Shown one piece after another: positions 1 through 6,317 of a stretch of DNA of 7,983 nt. The notes under the pieces are model-generated. The model searched no databases. It was not told the origin of the DNA and saw nothing but the letters and a program-made list of their open reading frames with translations. Made by a program: the position numbers and the translations under genes. Position 1 is the stretch's first letter; every line of letters begins with the position of its first letter. Source of the stretch: Rhodanobacter sp. GTDB lineage: Bacteria; Pseudomonadota; Gammaproteobacteria; Xanthomonadales; Rhodanobacteraceae. The stretch covers positions 1-7,983 of the forward strand of contig JAPHUU010000391.1 of assembly GCA_026193555.1 (NCBI GenBank). The letters run 5' to 3'.

Positions 1-1044
1 CAGCTCCAGTGCTCCCGAGGCGCCCAGTGCGTGACCGTGCATCGACTTGGTCGAGGACACCGCGAGACGATCCGCATGGGCACCGAAGGACAGCCGGATC
101 GCCCGTGTCTCGCTGGTATCGTTGGCCTGGGTACCGGTGCCGTGGGCGTTGATGTAGTCGACATCCTGCGGTGCCAGCCCGGCTTCGGCCAGCGCCTGGC
201 TCATCGCGGCGGCCGCGCCGACCGCGCTGGGCATCACGATGTCGGTGGCATCGGCGGTCATGCCGGTACCGGCCAGTTCGGCGAGGATTACCGCGCCGCG
301 CGCCTGAGCGTGTTCCAGCGATTCCAGTACGAAGATGCCGGCGCCTTCACCCAGCACCAGGCCGCGCCGATTCGCGCTGAACGGTCGGCAGGTGTCCTCG
401 GCCAGCACGCGCATCGCTTCCCATGCGCGCATGGCGCCATAGGTAATACAGGCTTCGGTACCACCGGCGATGGCGGCATCGGCCATGCCGTAGCGGATCA
501 TCTGCGCAGCCTGGATGATCGCGTGGTTGGCCGAGGCGCAGGCGCTGGCCACGGCAAATGTCGGGCCACGCAGGCCCCAGGCGATGCTGATCTGGCTGGC
601 CGAGGCATTCGTCATCAGCCGAACGATGCTCAACGGATGCACGCGGTTGGCATTGTCGGCGTAAAGCCGCCGGCTCTGTTCATCCTGGGTGGTCTCGCCG
701 CCGACGCCGGTACCGACCACCACGGCCGTACGCAGGCCGAGCTCGCCCTGACTGAAATCCAGGCCCGACTGGGCAATCGCCTCGCGTGCCGCGTGCAGTG
801 CGAATTCCGAGGTGCGGTCGAGCATCGGCAAGGTGCGCTCATTGATGCCCGTTGCAGGATCGAAGCTCGCCGGTACCTGCGCGGCGATTTTCACCTTCAG
901 GCGCTCGGCATCCGGATGGCGCAGGGGGCCGATACCGCTGCGTGCTTCGCACAGCCCTTGCCACAGCGCCTCGGCGCCGACGCCCAACGGGCTGATCGCT
1001 CCCATGCCGGTGATCACCACCCGGCGCAACGACACGCTGGACAT
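1..1044 (-). CDS. Beta-ketoacyl-ACP synthase, FabF/NodE type (3' end cut by window)
   Basis: This is a condensing enzyme of the thiolase fold, expected to join an acyl chain to malonyl-ACP by decarboxylative Claisen condensation in the cytosol. It begins with the typical first strand (RRVVITGMG). The complete active site is visible: nucleophile Cys169 in SACASANHAI, His301 in NAHGTGT, Lys333 in STKSM and His338 in GHALGASG. The 348 residues seen compare with about 410 for the family, so roughly 60-70 C-terminal residues lie beyond position 1. The stretch AWEAMRVLAEDTCRPFSA, followed by GLVLGEGAG, resembles rhizobial NodE, as I remember that protein, more than housekeeping FabF. The ATG at 1044 shares one base with the ACP stop (TAATG), and AAGGA lies 8 bases upstream, so the start is secure. 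Chain length and product cannot be read from sequence. The ketosynthase class is certain; the NodE-like subgroup is likely. Confidence 0.95.
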   Translation of the reverse strand, partial: MSSVSLRRVVITGMGAISPLGVGAEALWQGLCEARSGIGPLRHPDAERLKVKIAAQVPASFDPATGINERTLPMLDRTSEFALHAAREAIAQSGLDFSQGELGLRTAVVVGTGVGGETTQDEQSRRLYADNANRVHPLSIVRLMTNASASQISIAWGLRGPTFAVASACASANHAIIQAAQMIRYGMADAAIAGGTEACITYGAMRAWEAMRVLAEDTCRPFSANRRGLVLGEGAGIFVLESLEHAQARGAVILAELAGTGMTADATDIVMPSAVGAAAAMSQALAEAGLAPQDVDYINAHGTGTQANDTSETRAIRLSFGAHADRLAVSSTKSMHGHALGASGALEL

Positions 1045-1316
1045 TACTTGCTTCCTTCGCCTGCAGCGGCCTTGGCATCGAGCCCCTGCCTTACCGCATC
1101 GACCAGGCTCTGCGCTGTGTCACTGTCGAAGTTGGCGCCATCCTGGTCGGGGAAGGTGATGTCGAAATGTTCCTCGATATCGAAGATCACCTCGATCGCC
1201 TCCAGCGACGCGATGCCGAGGTCCTTCAGGGTGGATTCGGGCTTGATCGTGGCCACATCGATCTTTGCCTGCTTGGCAATGATTTCGAAAACCTGTTGCT
1301 GGGTCGTATCGGTCAT
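1044..1316 (-). CDS. Small acyl carrier protein (NodF-like size), partner of the ketosynthase
   Basis: This 90-residue protein carries a phosphopantetheine attachment site at Ser37 in DLGIASLEAIE, followed by the acidic helix IFDIEEHFDI typical of type II ACPs. It should hold acyl intermediates as thioesters for the ketosynthase encoded directly downstream. The residue before the serine is Ala36, where most ACPs have Asp (DSL). The start chosen is the ATG at 1316, with AAGGA 7 bases upstream. An in-frame ATG at 1358 would add 14 residues without an equivalent ribosome site and would use up most of the divergent spacer. The stop overlaps the next start by one base, so the two proteins are probably made in matched amounts. 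The size and the pairing with a NodE-like enzyme recall NodF, but the sequence alone does not prove that. A phosphopantetheinyl transferase is needed and is not in the window. Confidence 0.93.
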   Translation of the reverse strand: MTDTTQQQVFEIIAKQAKIDVATIKPESTLKDLGIASLEAIEVIFDIEEHFDITFPDQDGANFDSDTAQSLVDAVRQGLDAKAAAGEGSK

Positions 1317-1381
1317 GGCGAGGTCCTTGGCAGCACGCGACAATGTCATCTGTTGCACAGTCTAGGCAAACTGGCTTACTT
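1317..1381. promoter_or_regulatory. Divergent spacer between the ACP and acyltransferase genes
   Basis: This 65-base spacer separates two genes read outward and must hold the control signals of at least one of them. It is visibly less GC-rich than the genes. I see a small dyad, TTGC-N9-GCAA, at 1353-1369, and a TTGCAC at 1353-1358 that could serve as a plus-strand -35 element. No convincing -10 box is placed for either direction. A shared operator is possible, but the arms are only 4 bases long, so this is weak. Confidence 0.3.
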
Positions 1382-2452
1382 ATGCCTTTCATTTCGCAAT
1401 TGGAACCCGATGCCCTGCTCGGGGCCTTCATGGCCCAGCCCCCGCTGGGCTTCACCGTGGAGCGGTCACCGCAGGGCATGCCGAGCTTCCTGGCGCCGTT
1501 CGATCTGCTGACCACCGCGGATGATGCGTTGCGTCGTCGGGTCAGCGGACTGCCGCTGTTTCGCCGCTGGGGCCGCCTGCTCAGATGGCGCACGCGTTTC
1601 GCCGGCACCACCGTGTCCGAGTACGCGCCGCTGCCGTCGGAGGTGGCACCAGCCGAGTTGGCGCGCGGACTAAAGTCGGCGTACGCAGGGGAATGCAAGC
1701 TTCTGATCGTCAAGGACATCGCGCAGGATTCGCCGTTGCTGAGCGATACCGAAAACGCCTATGCCCGTGAATTTGCCGCAGCCTGCGAAGCCGAAGGCTA
1801 CGTGCTGCTGGAAGGGCAGGCGCTGGCGTGGCTGCCGATCGATTTCGAGTCCAACGACGCATATCTGTCGCGGCTGTCATCGGGTCGGCGCAAGAACATC
1901 AGGCGCAAGCTGCGCTCGCGCGCGAACCTCGAGGTCGAGGTGGTGCATACCGGTGATGCACGTTTTCGCGACGAAGCCACGCTGGCCGAATTCCATGCGC
2001 TGTTCGACAACGTGTACGAACAGAGCGAGATCCATTTCGATCGCCTCACCGCAGCATTCTTCCGCGTGGTGCTGCAGGACGCCGACAGCGGTGGCGTGGT
2101 GTTCGTGTATCGCCACGCCGGGCAGGTGATCGGCTGGAACCTCTGCTACGAACACGGCGGCAAGCTGATCGACAAATATGTGGGCTTTGCCTACCCGCAG
2201 GCGCGCGAGCAGAACCTGTATTTCGTCAGCTGGATGCACAACCTCGAGTACGCCCGGCAGCAGGGACTGACCCACTACGTGGCCGGCTGGACCGACCCGG
2301 AGGTGAAAGCTTTCCTCGGTGCACGCATGACTTTCACGAGGCATGCGGTATTTGTCCGCAACCCGCTGCTGCGCGCGCTGCTGCATCGCCTGGCAAGTCA
2401 TTTTGAAAGCGATCGCCACTGGCAGACCACCACGGAAAGTACCGATGAATGA
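1382..2452 (+). CDS. GNAT/FemAB-like N-acyltransferase
   Basis: This is a 356-residue protein whose second half resembles the Acetyltransf_6/FemAB-like branch of the GNAT superfamily. It has the basic segment GRRKNIRRKLRSR (about 168-180), then a helix-strand core from about 195, with VFVYRHAGQVIGWNL at 240-254 and the late motif KAFLGARMTF (309-318) before an RNPLLR end. Family members transfer acyl or aminoacyl groups to amines, often using a carrier-bound donor. The first 150 residues are less recognisable and may form a second GNAT-like lobe, as in FemABX. No signal peptide or membrane helix is seen. I chose the ATG at 1382; an in-frame ATG at 1343 would start inside AT-richer spacer DNA. 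Neither start has a good ribosome site. The last 8 bases overlap the next gene. An ACP-bound donor from the divergent genes is an attractive but unproven guess. Confidence 0.8.
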   Translation: MPFISQLEPDALLGAFMAQPPLGFTVERSPQGMPSFLAPFDLLTTADDALRRRVSGLPLFRRWGRLLRWRTRFAGTTVSEYAPLPSEVAPAELARGLKSAYAGECKLLIVKDIAQDSPLLSDTENAYAREFAAACEAEGYVLLEGQALAWLPIDFESNDAYLSRLSSGRRKNIRRKLRSRANLEVEVVHTGDARFRDEATLAEFHALFDNVYEQSEIHFDRLTAAFFRVVLQDADSGGVVFVYRHAGQVIGWNLCYEHGGKLIDKYVGFAYPQAREQNLYFVSWMHNLEYARQQGLTHYVAGWTDPEVKAFLGARMTFTRHAVFVRNPLLRALLHRLASHFESDRHWQTTTESTDE

Positions 2453-3326
2453 TCTGGCGCATCGCTCCATCGTGCTCGATATCGATCGTTCGGTCGGGCC
2501 GTTGCCCGGTCGACTGGTGCTGCCGCTGGAGCACTGGCAGGAGTCGCTGCGCTTCGGCTGCTCGCTGGCGACCATTCGGCGTTTCCGGGGCCTGCTGGAT
2601 GAGCTGCTGCCGTCGGAATACGGCACGGTATTCATGGGCAGCGGCGACTTCCATCACCTCAGCTGGCCGCTGATCGCGCGCCTGCCATCACACAGACCTT
2701 TTCAAGTCGTGGTGCTGGACAACCATCCGGACAACATGCGTTTTCCGTTCGGCGTGCACTGCGGCTCATGGGTGCGCAAGGTGGCGATGCTGCCGCAGGT
2801 GAGCCAGGTGCATGTGCTCGGCATCACCTCGGCCGATATCGGCGGCGGCCACGCATGGGAGAATTACCTCACCCCGTTGCTACGCCGGAAGCTGACCTAC
2901 TGGAGCATCGGCGTGGACACCGGCTGGGCACGCCGGCTCGGCTTGGCGCGCGCGTTCCGCGGCTTCGACAGCCCCGAGGCGATGGTCGAAGCCTTCGTCG
3001 AGTCACAGTGCACGATTACCGCGCCGAGCTACCTGTCGATCGACAAGGACGTGTTCGCACCCGAAGTGGCGCATACCAACTGGGATCAAGGGCGGCTGTT
3101 GACGAGCCATGCACTGGCATTGATCGACGGCCTGCGCCACGGCCTGATCGGCAGCGACATCAACGGCGAGGTGTCGCATTACCGCTATCAGAGCTGGTGG
3201 AAGCGCCGGCTGTCGGCGATGGACGAACAGCCCGAAATCGATCCGGCGATGCTGGCCGAATGGCAGGCGCAGCAGCATGCATTGAATCTGCAGCTGCTGG
3301 AGGCAATCGGGGCGAGGGCGGAATGA
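2445..3326 (+). CDS. Ureohydrolase (arginase/agmatinase fold)-like metalloenzyme
   Basis: This 293-residue protein has the spaced metal-binding motifs of the arginase/agmatinase superfamily. GSGDFHH (65-71) stands in for GGDHS. DNHPD gives Asp92, His94 and Asp96, in place of DAHxD. His105 in HCGSWVR sits where ureohydrolases have their catalytic HG. SIDKD gives Asp200 and Asp202, in place of SxDxD. All six candidate ligands of a dinuclear Mn site are therefore present, and the length is normal for the family (about 300). Known members cleave C-N bonds in arginine, agmatine, formiminoglutamate or guanidino acids. The surrounding residues differ enough that I would not name a substrate. The ATG at 2445 has GGAAAG 5 bases upstream and overlaps the acyltransferase end by 8 bases, so the two genes form one coupled unit. 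An upstream in-frame ATG at 2343 is rejected. The fold call is good; the function is unknown. Confidence 0.78.
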   Translation: MNDLAHRSIVLDIDRSVGPLPGRLVLPLEHWQESLRFGCSLATIRRFRGLLDELLPSEYGTVFMGSGDFHHLSWPLIARLPSHRPFQVVVLDNHPDNMRFPFGVHCGSWVRKVAMLPQVSQVHVLGITSADIGGGHAWENYLTPLLRRKLTYWSIGVDTGWARRLGLARAFRGFDSPEAMVEAFVESQCTITAPSYLSIDKDVFAPEVAHTNWDQGRLLTSHALALIDGLRHGLIGSDINGEVSHYRYQSWWKRRLSAMDEQPEIDPAMLAEWQAQQHALNLQLLEAIGARAE

Positions 3327-3377
3327 GATGGTGCTCCACTTCAGCATTGAATTCGCCAGCTGATCGCAATCGCGGCT
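3327..3377. other. Short convergent spacer, no clear terminator
   Basis: Fifty-one bases lie between the stops of two converging genes. The only structure I see is a 5-base inverted repeat, TCAGC (3341-3345) with GCTGA (3359-3363), around a 13-base loop. No T-run follows on either strand. It is too weak to call a bidirectional intrinsic terminator. Confidence 0.4.
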
Positions 3378-4589
3378 TCAGTCCAGTACCGCCTCCAGCA
3401 CACCGCAAACCGTCTCGAAATCCTCGTCGGTTACCCAGAGGCTGTTGCTGACCGTCAACGACCGCGCCGCGAAGTCGCGTGCGTGCGGCACACTCTGCGG
3501 CGGCACGATGCCGGTCAGGTAGTCGTAGTCGGGCAAGGCGTGGATGAACAGGCGACTCACACCCAGCCCCGCCGACCACAACCGGTCGAGCGCCGCGTCG
3601 CGGCGGGGCTGGTCGGGCAGCAGCAGCAGGAAGTATGGCCAGGTGCCCTCGGCGCCCGGCGGATCGTCCATCACCTCAATGCCGACGATCGCGCACAGCC
3701 GCGGCAGGCGTCGTTGTGCCTGTGCGGTCAGCTGCTGCTGGAATGCGGGCAGGCGGATCGCGGCGTGCGCGCCGACGGCCTGACGCCAGCGACCAACCCG
3801 GTGCAGCGGTATCTGCAGTGGAAAGTCGTCGCCCACGGCCGCGACCGGATCGCCGCGGCGCAGCGCATGGCGCAATGGGTTGCCGTAGGCGAGGCGCAGG
3901 CCGTGCGGGCGATACAGCGCGGCGTAGCCGAGCAACTCGATGCTGCGGCGAAGCTCCCAGCCGATCCGGCGCGGCACTGTGCGTCTGGCGGTTTGGAGCA
4001 GCTGTTCGCGCAGCGCCGGGTCACGCGCCAGCAGCAGCCCACCTTCGTAGATCGACAAGCCCTTGCCGGCGGCCAGGCTGAAGAAGCCGATGTCGCCCAG
4101 CAGGCCCACGCTGACACCGTGCTGGCGTGCGCCCAGTGCCTGCGCGGCGTCCTCGATCACGTGGGCGCCAACCTCGCGGGCGACCGCCACCGCATTGCCG
4201 ACGTCGGCGACGCGTCCGGCCAGGTGAGTGGGCATGATCGCCAGCGTGCGTTCGTCGCAGGCGGCTCGCAGCGCGGCCGGGTCCATGTCGTAGTGGCCGG
4301 GGCGCAGGTCGCACAGCTGCAGTTCCAGCCCTGCCTGTTGCACGGCGATCGCCACCAGCGGGCAGGTGAAGGCGGGCACCACCACTCGCCGGCGCTGCGG
4401 TTGCAAGTCGCGCAGGGTGAGCAGGCTGATCAGCAGCGCCGCGGTGCCGGAGCATTCCAGCTGCAGCGCCGGTACACGCAGTTGCGCGGCGATGTCGGCG
4501 GCGAGGGTCGGGGCACCGGGGCGCAGATCGGACCAGCTCAGCGGCAGGCCGGCGGTGGGCGGCAGTTCGTGGCGGCGTGGAGGCAGCAT
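3378..4589 (-). CDS. DegT/DnrJ/EryC1/StrS-family PLP aminotransferase
   Basis: This is a 403-residue fold-type I PLP enzyme. The landmarks are CSGTAALL (46-53) for cofactor phosphate binding, PAFTCP near 72-77, Asp147 in VIEDAAQALG that would contact the PLP pyridine nitrogen, and Lys176 in SLAAGKGLSIYEGG as the Schiff-base lysine. DegT-family enzymes usually place an amino group on a keto-sugar nucleotide or a cyclitol, using glutamate or glutamine. Here no sugar-nucleotide gene is visible, so another keto substrate is possible. The C-terminal half (from about 200) is arginine-rich and less typical. It is the last gene of the minus-strand block, 22 bases after the preceding stop. The ATG at 4589 lacks an evident Shine-Dalgarno sequence and follows a 7-bp hairpin, so its translation may be low or coupled. 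Family membership is firm; the substrate is not known. Confidence 0.9.
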   Translation of the reverse strand: MLPPRRHELPPTAGLPLSWSDLRPGAPTLAADIAAQLRVPALQLECSGTAALLISLLTLRDLQPQRRRVVVPAFTCPLVAIAVQQAGLELQLCDLRPGHYDMDPAALRAACDERTLAIMPTHLAGRVADVGNAVAVAREVGAHVIEDAAQALGARQHGVSVGLLGDIGFFSLAAGKGLSIYEGGLLLARDPALREQLLQTARRTVPRRIGWELRRSIELLGYAALYRPHGLRLAYGNPLRHALRRGDPVAAVGDDFPLQIPLHRVGRWRQAVGAHAAIRLPAFQQQLTAQAQRRLPRLCAIVGIEVMDDPPGAEGTWPYFLLLLPDQPRRDAALDRLWSAGLGVSRLFIHALPDYDYLTGIVPPQSVPHARDFAARSLTVSNSLWVTDEDFETVCGVLEAVLD

Positions 4590-4602
4590 GCGCGCAGCGT
4601 AC

Positions 4603-4622
4603 CGCGAGCGCTCAGGCTCGCG
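4603..4622 (-). other. GC-rich hairpin just upstream of the aminotransferase start
   Basis: A perfect 7-base stem, CGCGAGC (4603-4609) with GCTCGCG (4616-4622), encloses a 6-base loop that contains part of the stop codon of the upstream half-transporter. In the minus-strand transcript it ends about 13 bases before the aminotransferase ATG. No U-run follows, so it is not an intrinsic terminator. It could hide or space the ribosome entry site, or could be chance in GC-rich DNA. Confidence 0.4.
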
Positions 4623-5022
4623 CCGCGTCGGGTGCTGTGGCGGCGGCGGGGTGCTCGTGGCTCTCGGCCAGGCCCAGGCAGACGATGCCGGCCACGATCG
4701 CGATCGCGCCCAGCACGCGGGCCACGGTCAGATGTTCGTCGAACAGCCAGATCGACAGCAGCATCACCGACACCACTTCCAGATGCGAGGCGGCGAAGGC
4801 GGGACCGATCGGTGCATGCTTGAGCAGGGTCATCCAGGTGAAGAAAGCGCCGATGTAGCCGATCACCGCGCCGTACACCCACGGCTGGCCGAACACGCGT
4901 AGCACCCACGCCACGCTGGCGGCCACCGGCAACGCCTGGCTGCCGGCGTACTTGAAGCTGACCTGCGCCAGGGTGTCGAAACCCATCAGCAGCAGGAAAC
5001 CGAACAGATAGAAGCGCTTCAT
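4612..5022 (-). CDS. EamA/SMR-type four-helix half-transporter, second subunit (ArnF-like)
   Basis: This 136-residue membrane protein has four predicted helices (about 4-24, 47-67, 73-94 and 101-119) and a polar tail. It carries the signature of small DMT-superfamily proteins: FDTLAQVSFKYAG in helix 1, and FDEHLTVARVLGAIAIVAGI running into helix 4. Proteins this short act as dimers, like EmrE or the ArnE/ArnF pair that flips undecaprenyl-phosphate-aminoarabinose. Its start is set by the ATGA overlap with the upstream paralogue, with GGGAG 7 bases before the ATG. The neighbouring partner and the downstream aminotransferase recall the arn logic (ArnB is also a DegT-family enzyme), but no Arn-specific residue is identified. 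Alternatives are drug or metabolite efflux. Topology is confident, substrate unknown. Confidence 0.85.
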   Translation of the reverse strand: MKRFYLFGFLLLMGFDTLAQVSFKYAGSQALPVAASVAWVLRVFGQPWVYGAVIGYIGAFFTWMTLLKHAPIGPAFAASHLEVVSVMLLSIWLFDEHLTVARVLGAIAIVAGIVCLGLAESHEHPAAATAPDAARA

Positions 5023-5399
5023 CCGGCGACTCCCACGATCACCACGCCGAGCGTCACCAGCAGGATGCCGAGCACCCGCATGCGGGTCAGCTTCTCGCCG
5101 AACAGGAAGCGCCCGGCGATCATGATCGCCACGATGTTGATCGACCCCAGCAGCACGCCTTCGGACAGCGGCACCAGCGACAGGAATGCGATCCACACCA
5201 GGAACTCGATGACATAGCTGGCGACACCGAACCACAGCCACGGTCGGGCGGCCATGTGCTTCCAGCGCGCCAGCCCGTCGCCGGCATGCGGGTCGCCGGC
5301 GGCAGCCTTGAACGCCAGCTGTCCGCCGGTGTCCAGCACCACATTGAGCAACCACAGGCTGGCGACCAGGGTCGAGATGGAGCCGGCGGCCGGGCTCAT
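5019..5399 (-). CDS. EamA/SMR-type four-helix half-transporter, first subunit (ArnE-like)
   Basis: This 126-residue inner-membrane protein has four helices at about 11-30, 54-76, 80-100 and 108-125. Helix 1 contains LDTGGQLAFKAA, and the C-terminal part reads FGEKLTRMRVLGILL, a pattern typical of EamA and SMR half-size transporters. It is a paralogue of the next gene, with the same helix-1 D-x2/3-Q-x2-FK pattern, so the two probably form a heterodimer of opposite or matched topology. The ATG at 5399 shares one base with the stop of the hydrolase gene (TGATG), and its own stop overlaps the next start (ATGA), so synthesis of all three is likely coupled. There is no visible ribosome site of its own, which fits reinitiation. 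The substrate could be a lipid-linked amino compound, by analogy with ArnEF only. Confidence 0.85.
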   Translation of the reverse strand: MSPAAGSISTLVASLWLLNVVLDTGGQLAFKAAAGDPHAGDGLARWKHMAARPWLWFGVASYVIEFLVWIAFLSLVPLSEGVLLGSINIVAIMIAGRFLFGEKLTRMRVLGILLVTLGVVIVGVAG

Positions 5400-6235
5400 C
5401 AGGCAGCGGCGCGCTGCAGCGTGTCGCTGGCGGCGATGCGGTCGAAGAAGGCGGCCGAGCGTTCGATCAGGGTGCGCCGCTCCTTGTCGATCGTGATCAT
5501 GTGGTAGCTGTCACGCAGCAGCAGCAGTTCGGCCGGCGCGCTGACTTCGCGCATCACCAGCTCGGCGTTCTTCAGGCTGGCGACGTCATCCTCGCTGGCG
5601 TGCGCGACCAGACACGGCGCCGTGACCTGCGACAGCTGGCGGCGCACTTCGGCAGCCAGGCCGTACATCTCGGCCAGCGAATACCACGGGTTGCCGGGCA
5701 GGCCGGCGGCGGCACTGTCGCCACTGAGCATGGCACTGCTGATCTGCGCCCGCAGCCGCTCGTCGCGGATGCCGTAGGGCGGCTGCTCCATGAAATTGCG
5801 GTTGCGGCCGATGCCGAGCTTCTTCAGCAGCGGCAGCATGAACGACAGCCGCGCCATGCGCGGAATGCTCCATCCGTCATAGCGGAACGTGGCGCCATAC
5901 ACACCGACGCCGGCGATCTGCGCGGGCCGGTCGGCCGCCAGTTTCAGCGCCAGCAGCGCGCCCATCGACAGGCCGCCGACGAACAGGTGATCGACCTTGC
6001 CGAGCATCTCGTCGGCGGCCTGCTCGACACTGGCGTACCAGTCGCGCCAGCCGGTGGCGAGCAGATCCTCGACGTCGCCGCAGTGGCCGGCCAGCTGCAT
6101 GCCGTGCACGGTGAAGCCGGCGCGGTTGAGGCCCTTGCCGAGCAGGCGCATCTCCATCGGTGTGCCGGTGAGGCCATGGATCAGCAGCACGCCGCTGCGG
6201 CCACCCTCGAAATGGAAATCGGTCTGCTTGATCAC
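5399..6235 (-). CDS. Alpha/beta hydrolase, Est30-like carboxylesterase
   Basis: This 278-residue serine hydrolase has the order and spacing of the Est30/YvaK-type carboxylesterases. HGLTGTPMEMRLLG (20-33) forms the oxyanion region, GLSMG gives nucleophile Ser90, HASEDD gives the acid Asp216 or Asp217, and DSYHM gives His245. A cap segment lies at about 115-185. No signal peptide is seen, so it should be cytosolic. The start is GTG at 6235, with AGGG 7 bases upstream; an in-frame stop at 6275-6277 excludes a longer form. Its stop overlaps the start of the first half-transporter by one base. In this setting it could release an acyl chain from a carrier or ester intermediate, or act as an editing thioesterase, but the sequence supports only a generic ester/thioester hydrolase. 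Monoacylglycerol lipase is the main alternative label. Confidence 0.9.
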   Translation of the reverse strand: MIKQTDFHFEGGRSGVLLIHGLTGTPMEMRLLGKGLNRAGFTVHGMQLAGHCGDVEDLLATGWRDWYASVEQAADEMLGKVDHLFVGGLSMGALLALKLAADRPAQIAGVGVYGATFRYDGWSIPRMARLSFMLPLLKKLGIGRNRNFMEQPPYGIRDERLRAQISSAMLSGDSAAAGLPGNPWYSLAEMYGLAAEVRRQLSQVTAPCLVAHASEDDVASLKNAELVMREVSAPAELLLLRDSYHMITIDKERRTLIERSAAFFDRIAASDTLQRAAA

Positions 6236-6317
6236 GCGGTTGCCCTGTATGGTGAGCCGCGGTCGATGATCCGATCACGGCTCCTGATGCCACTCAGGCT
6301 CGCAGATGGCGGTTTCT
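6236..6317. other. 82-base gap inside the minus-strand gene block
   Basis: This is the only sizeable gap between the adaptor and hydrolase genes. It contains an 11-base odd palindrome, TGATC-C-GATCA (6267-6277), about 30 bases before the hydrolase start, and a small 5-base stem, CCTGA (6283-6287) with TCAGG (6294-6298). There is no U-run, so no terminator is called. An internal promoter with the palindrome as operator is possible. I could not place convincing -35 and -10 boxes. Confidence 0.3.

Noticed and set aside
1317..1358. Upstream ATG at 1358 for the ACP
   Set aside because: It adds 14 unneeded residues and lacks a ribosome site as good as the AAGGA before 1316.
31..1365. Long plus-strand open frame of 444 codons over the ketosynthase and ACP
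   Set aside because: It is an antisense shadow of GC-rich coding DNA. The translation is low-complexity His/Arg/Gly-rich with no recognisable domain, while the minus strand encodes two clear families.
2343..2444. Upstream start for the arginase-like gene
   Set aside because: The added 34 residues lie inside the acyltransferase gene, are Cys/Arg-rich and unlike the family. The ATG at 2445 has a good ribosome site.
3341..3363. Candidate bidirectional terminator between the convergent genes
   Set aside because: Stem of only 5 bases, 13-base loop and no T-run on either strand.
3483..4823. Plus-strand open frame of 446 codons over the aminotransferase
   Set aside because: Shadow frame: rich in Gln, Arg and Gly with no motif. 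The opposite strand holds a complete PLP enzyme.
4612..5355. Longer 247-residue version of the second half-transporter
   Set aside because: The extra N-terminal part overlies the first half-transporter in another frame and is Arg/Ala-rich. The ATGA junction at 5019-5022 with a ribosome site gives the correct 136-residue protein.
6283..6298. Small inverted repeat CCTGA/TCAGG as a terminator after the adaptor gene
   Set aside because: The stem is 5 bases and no U-run follows on the minus strand; it is more likely chance.
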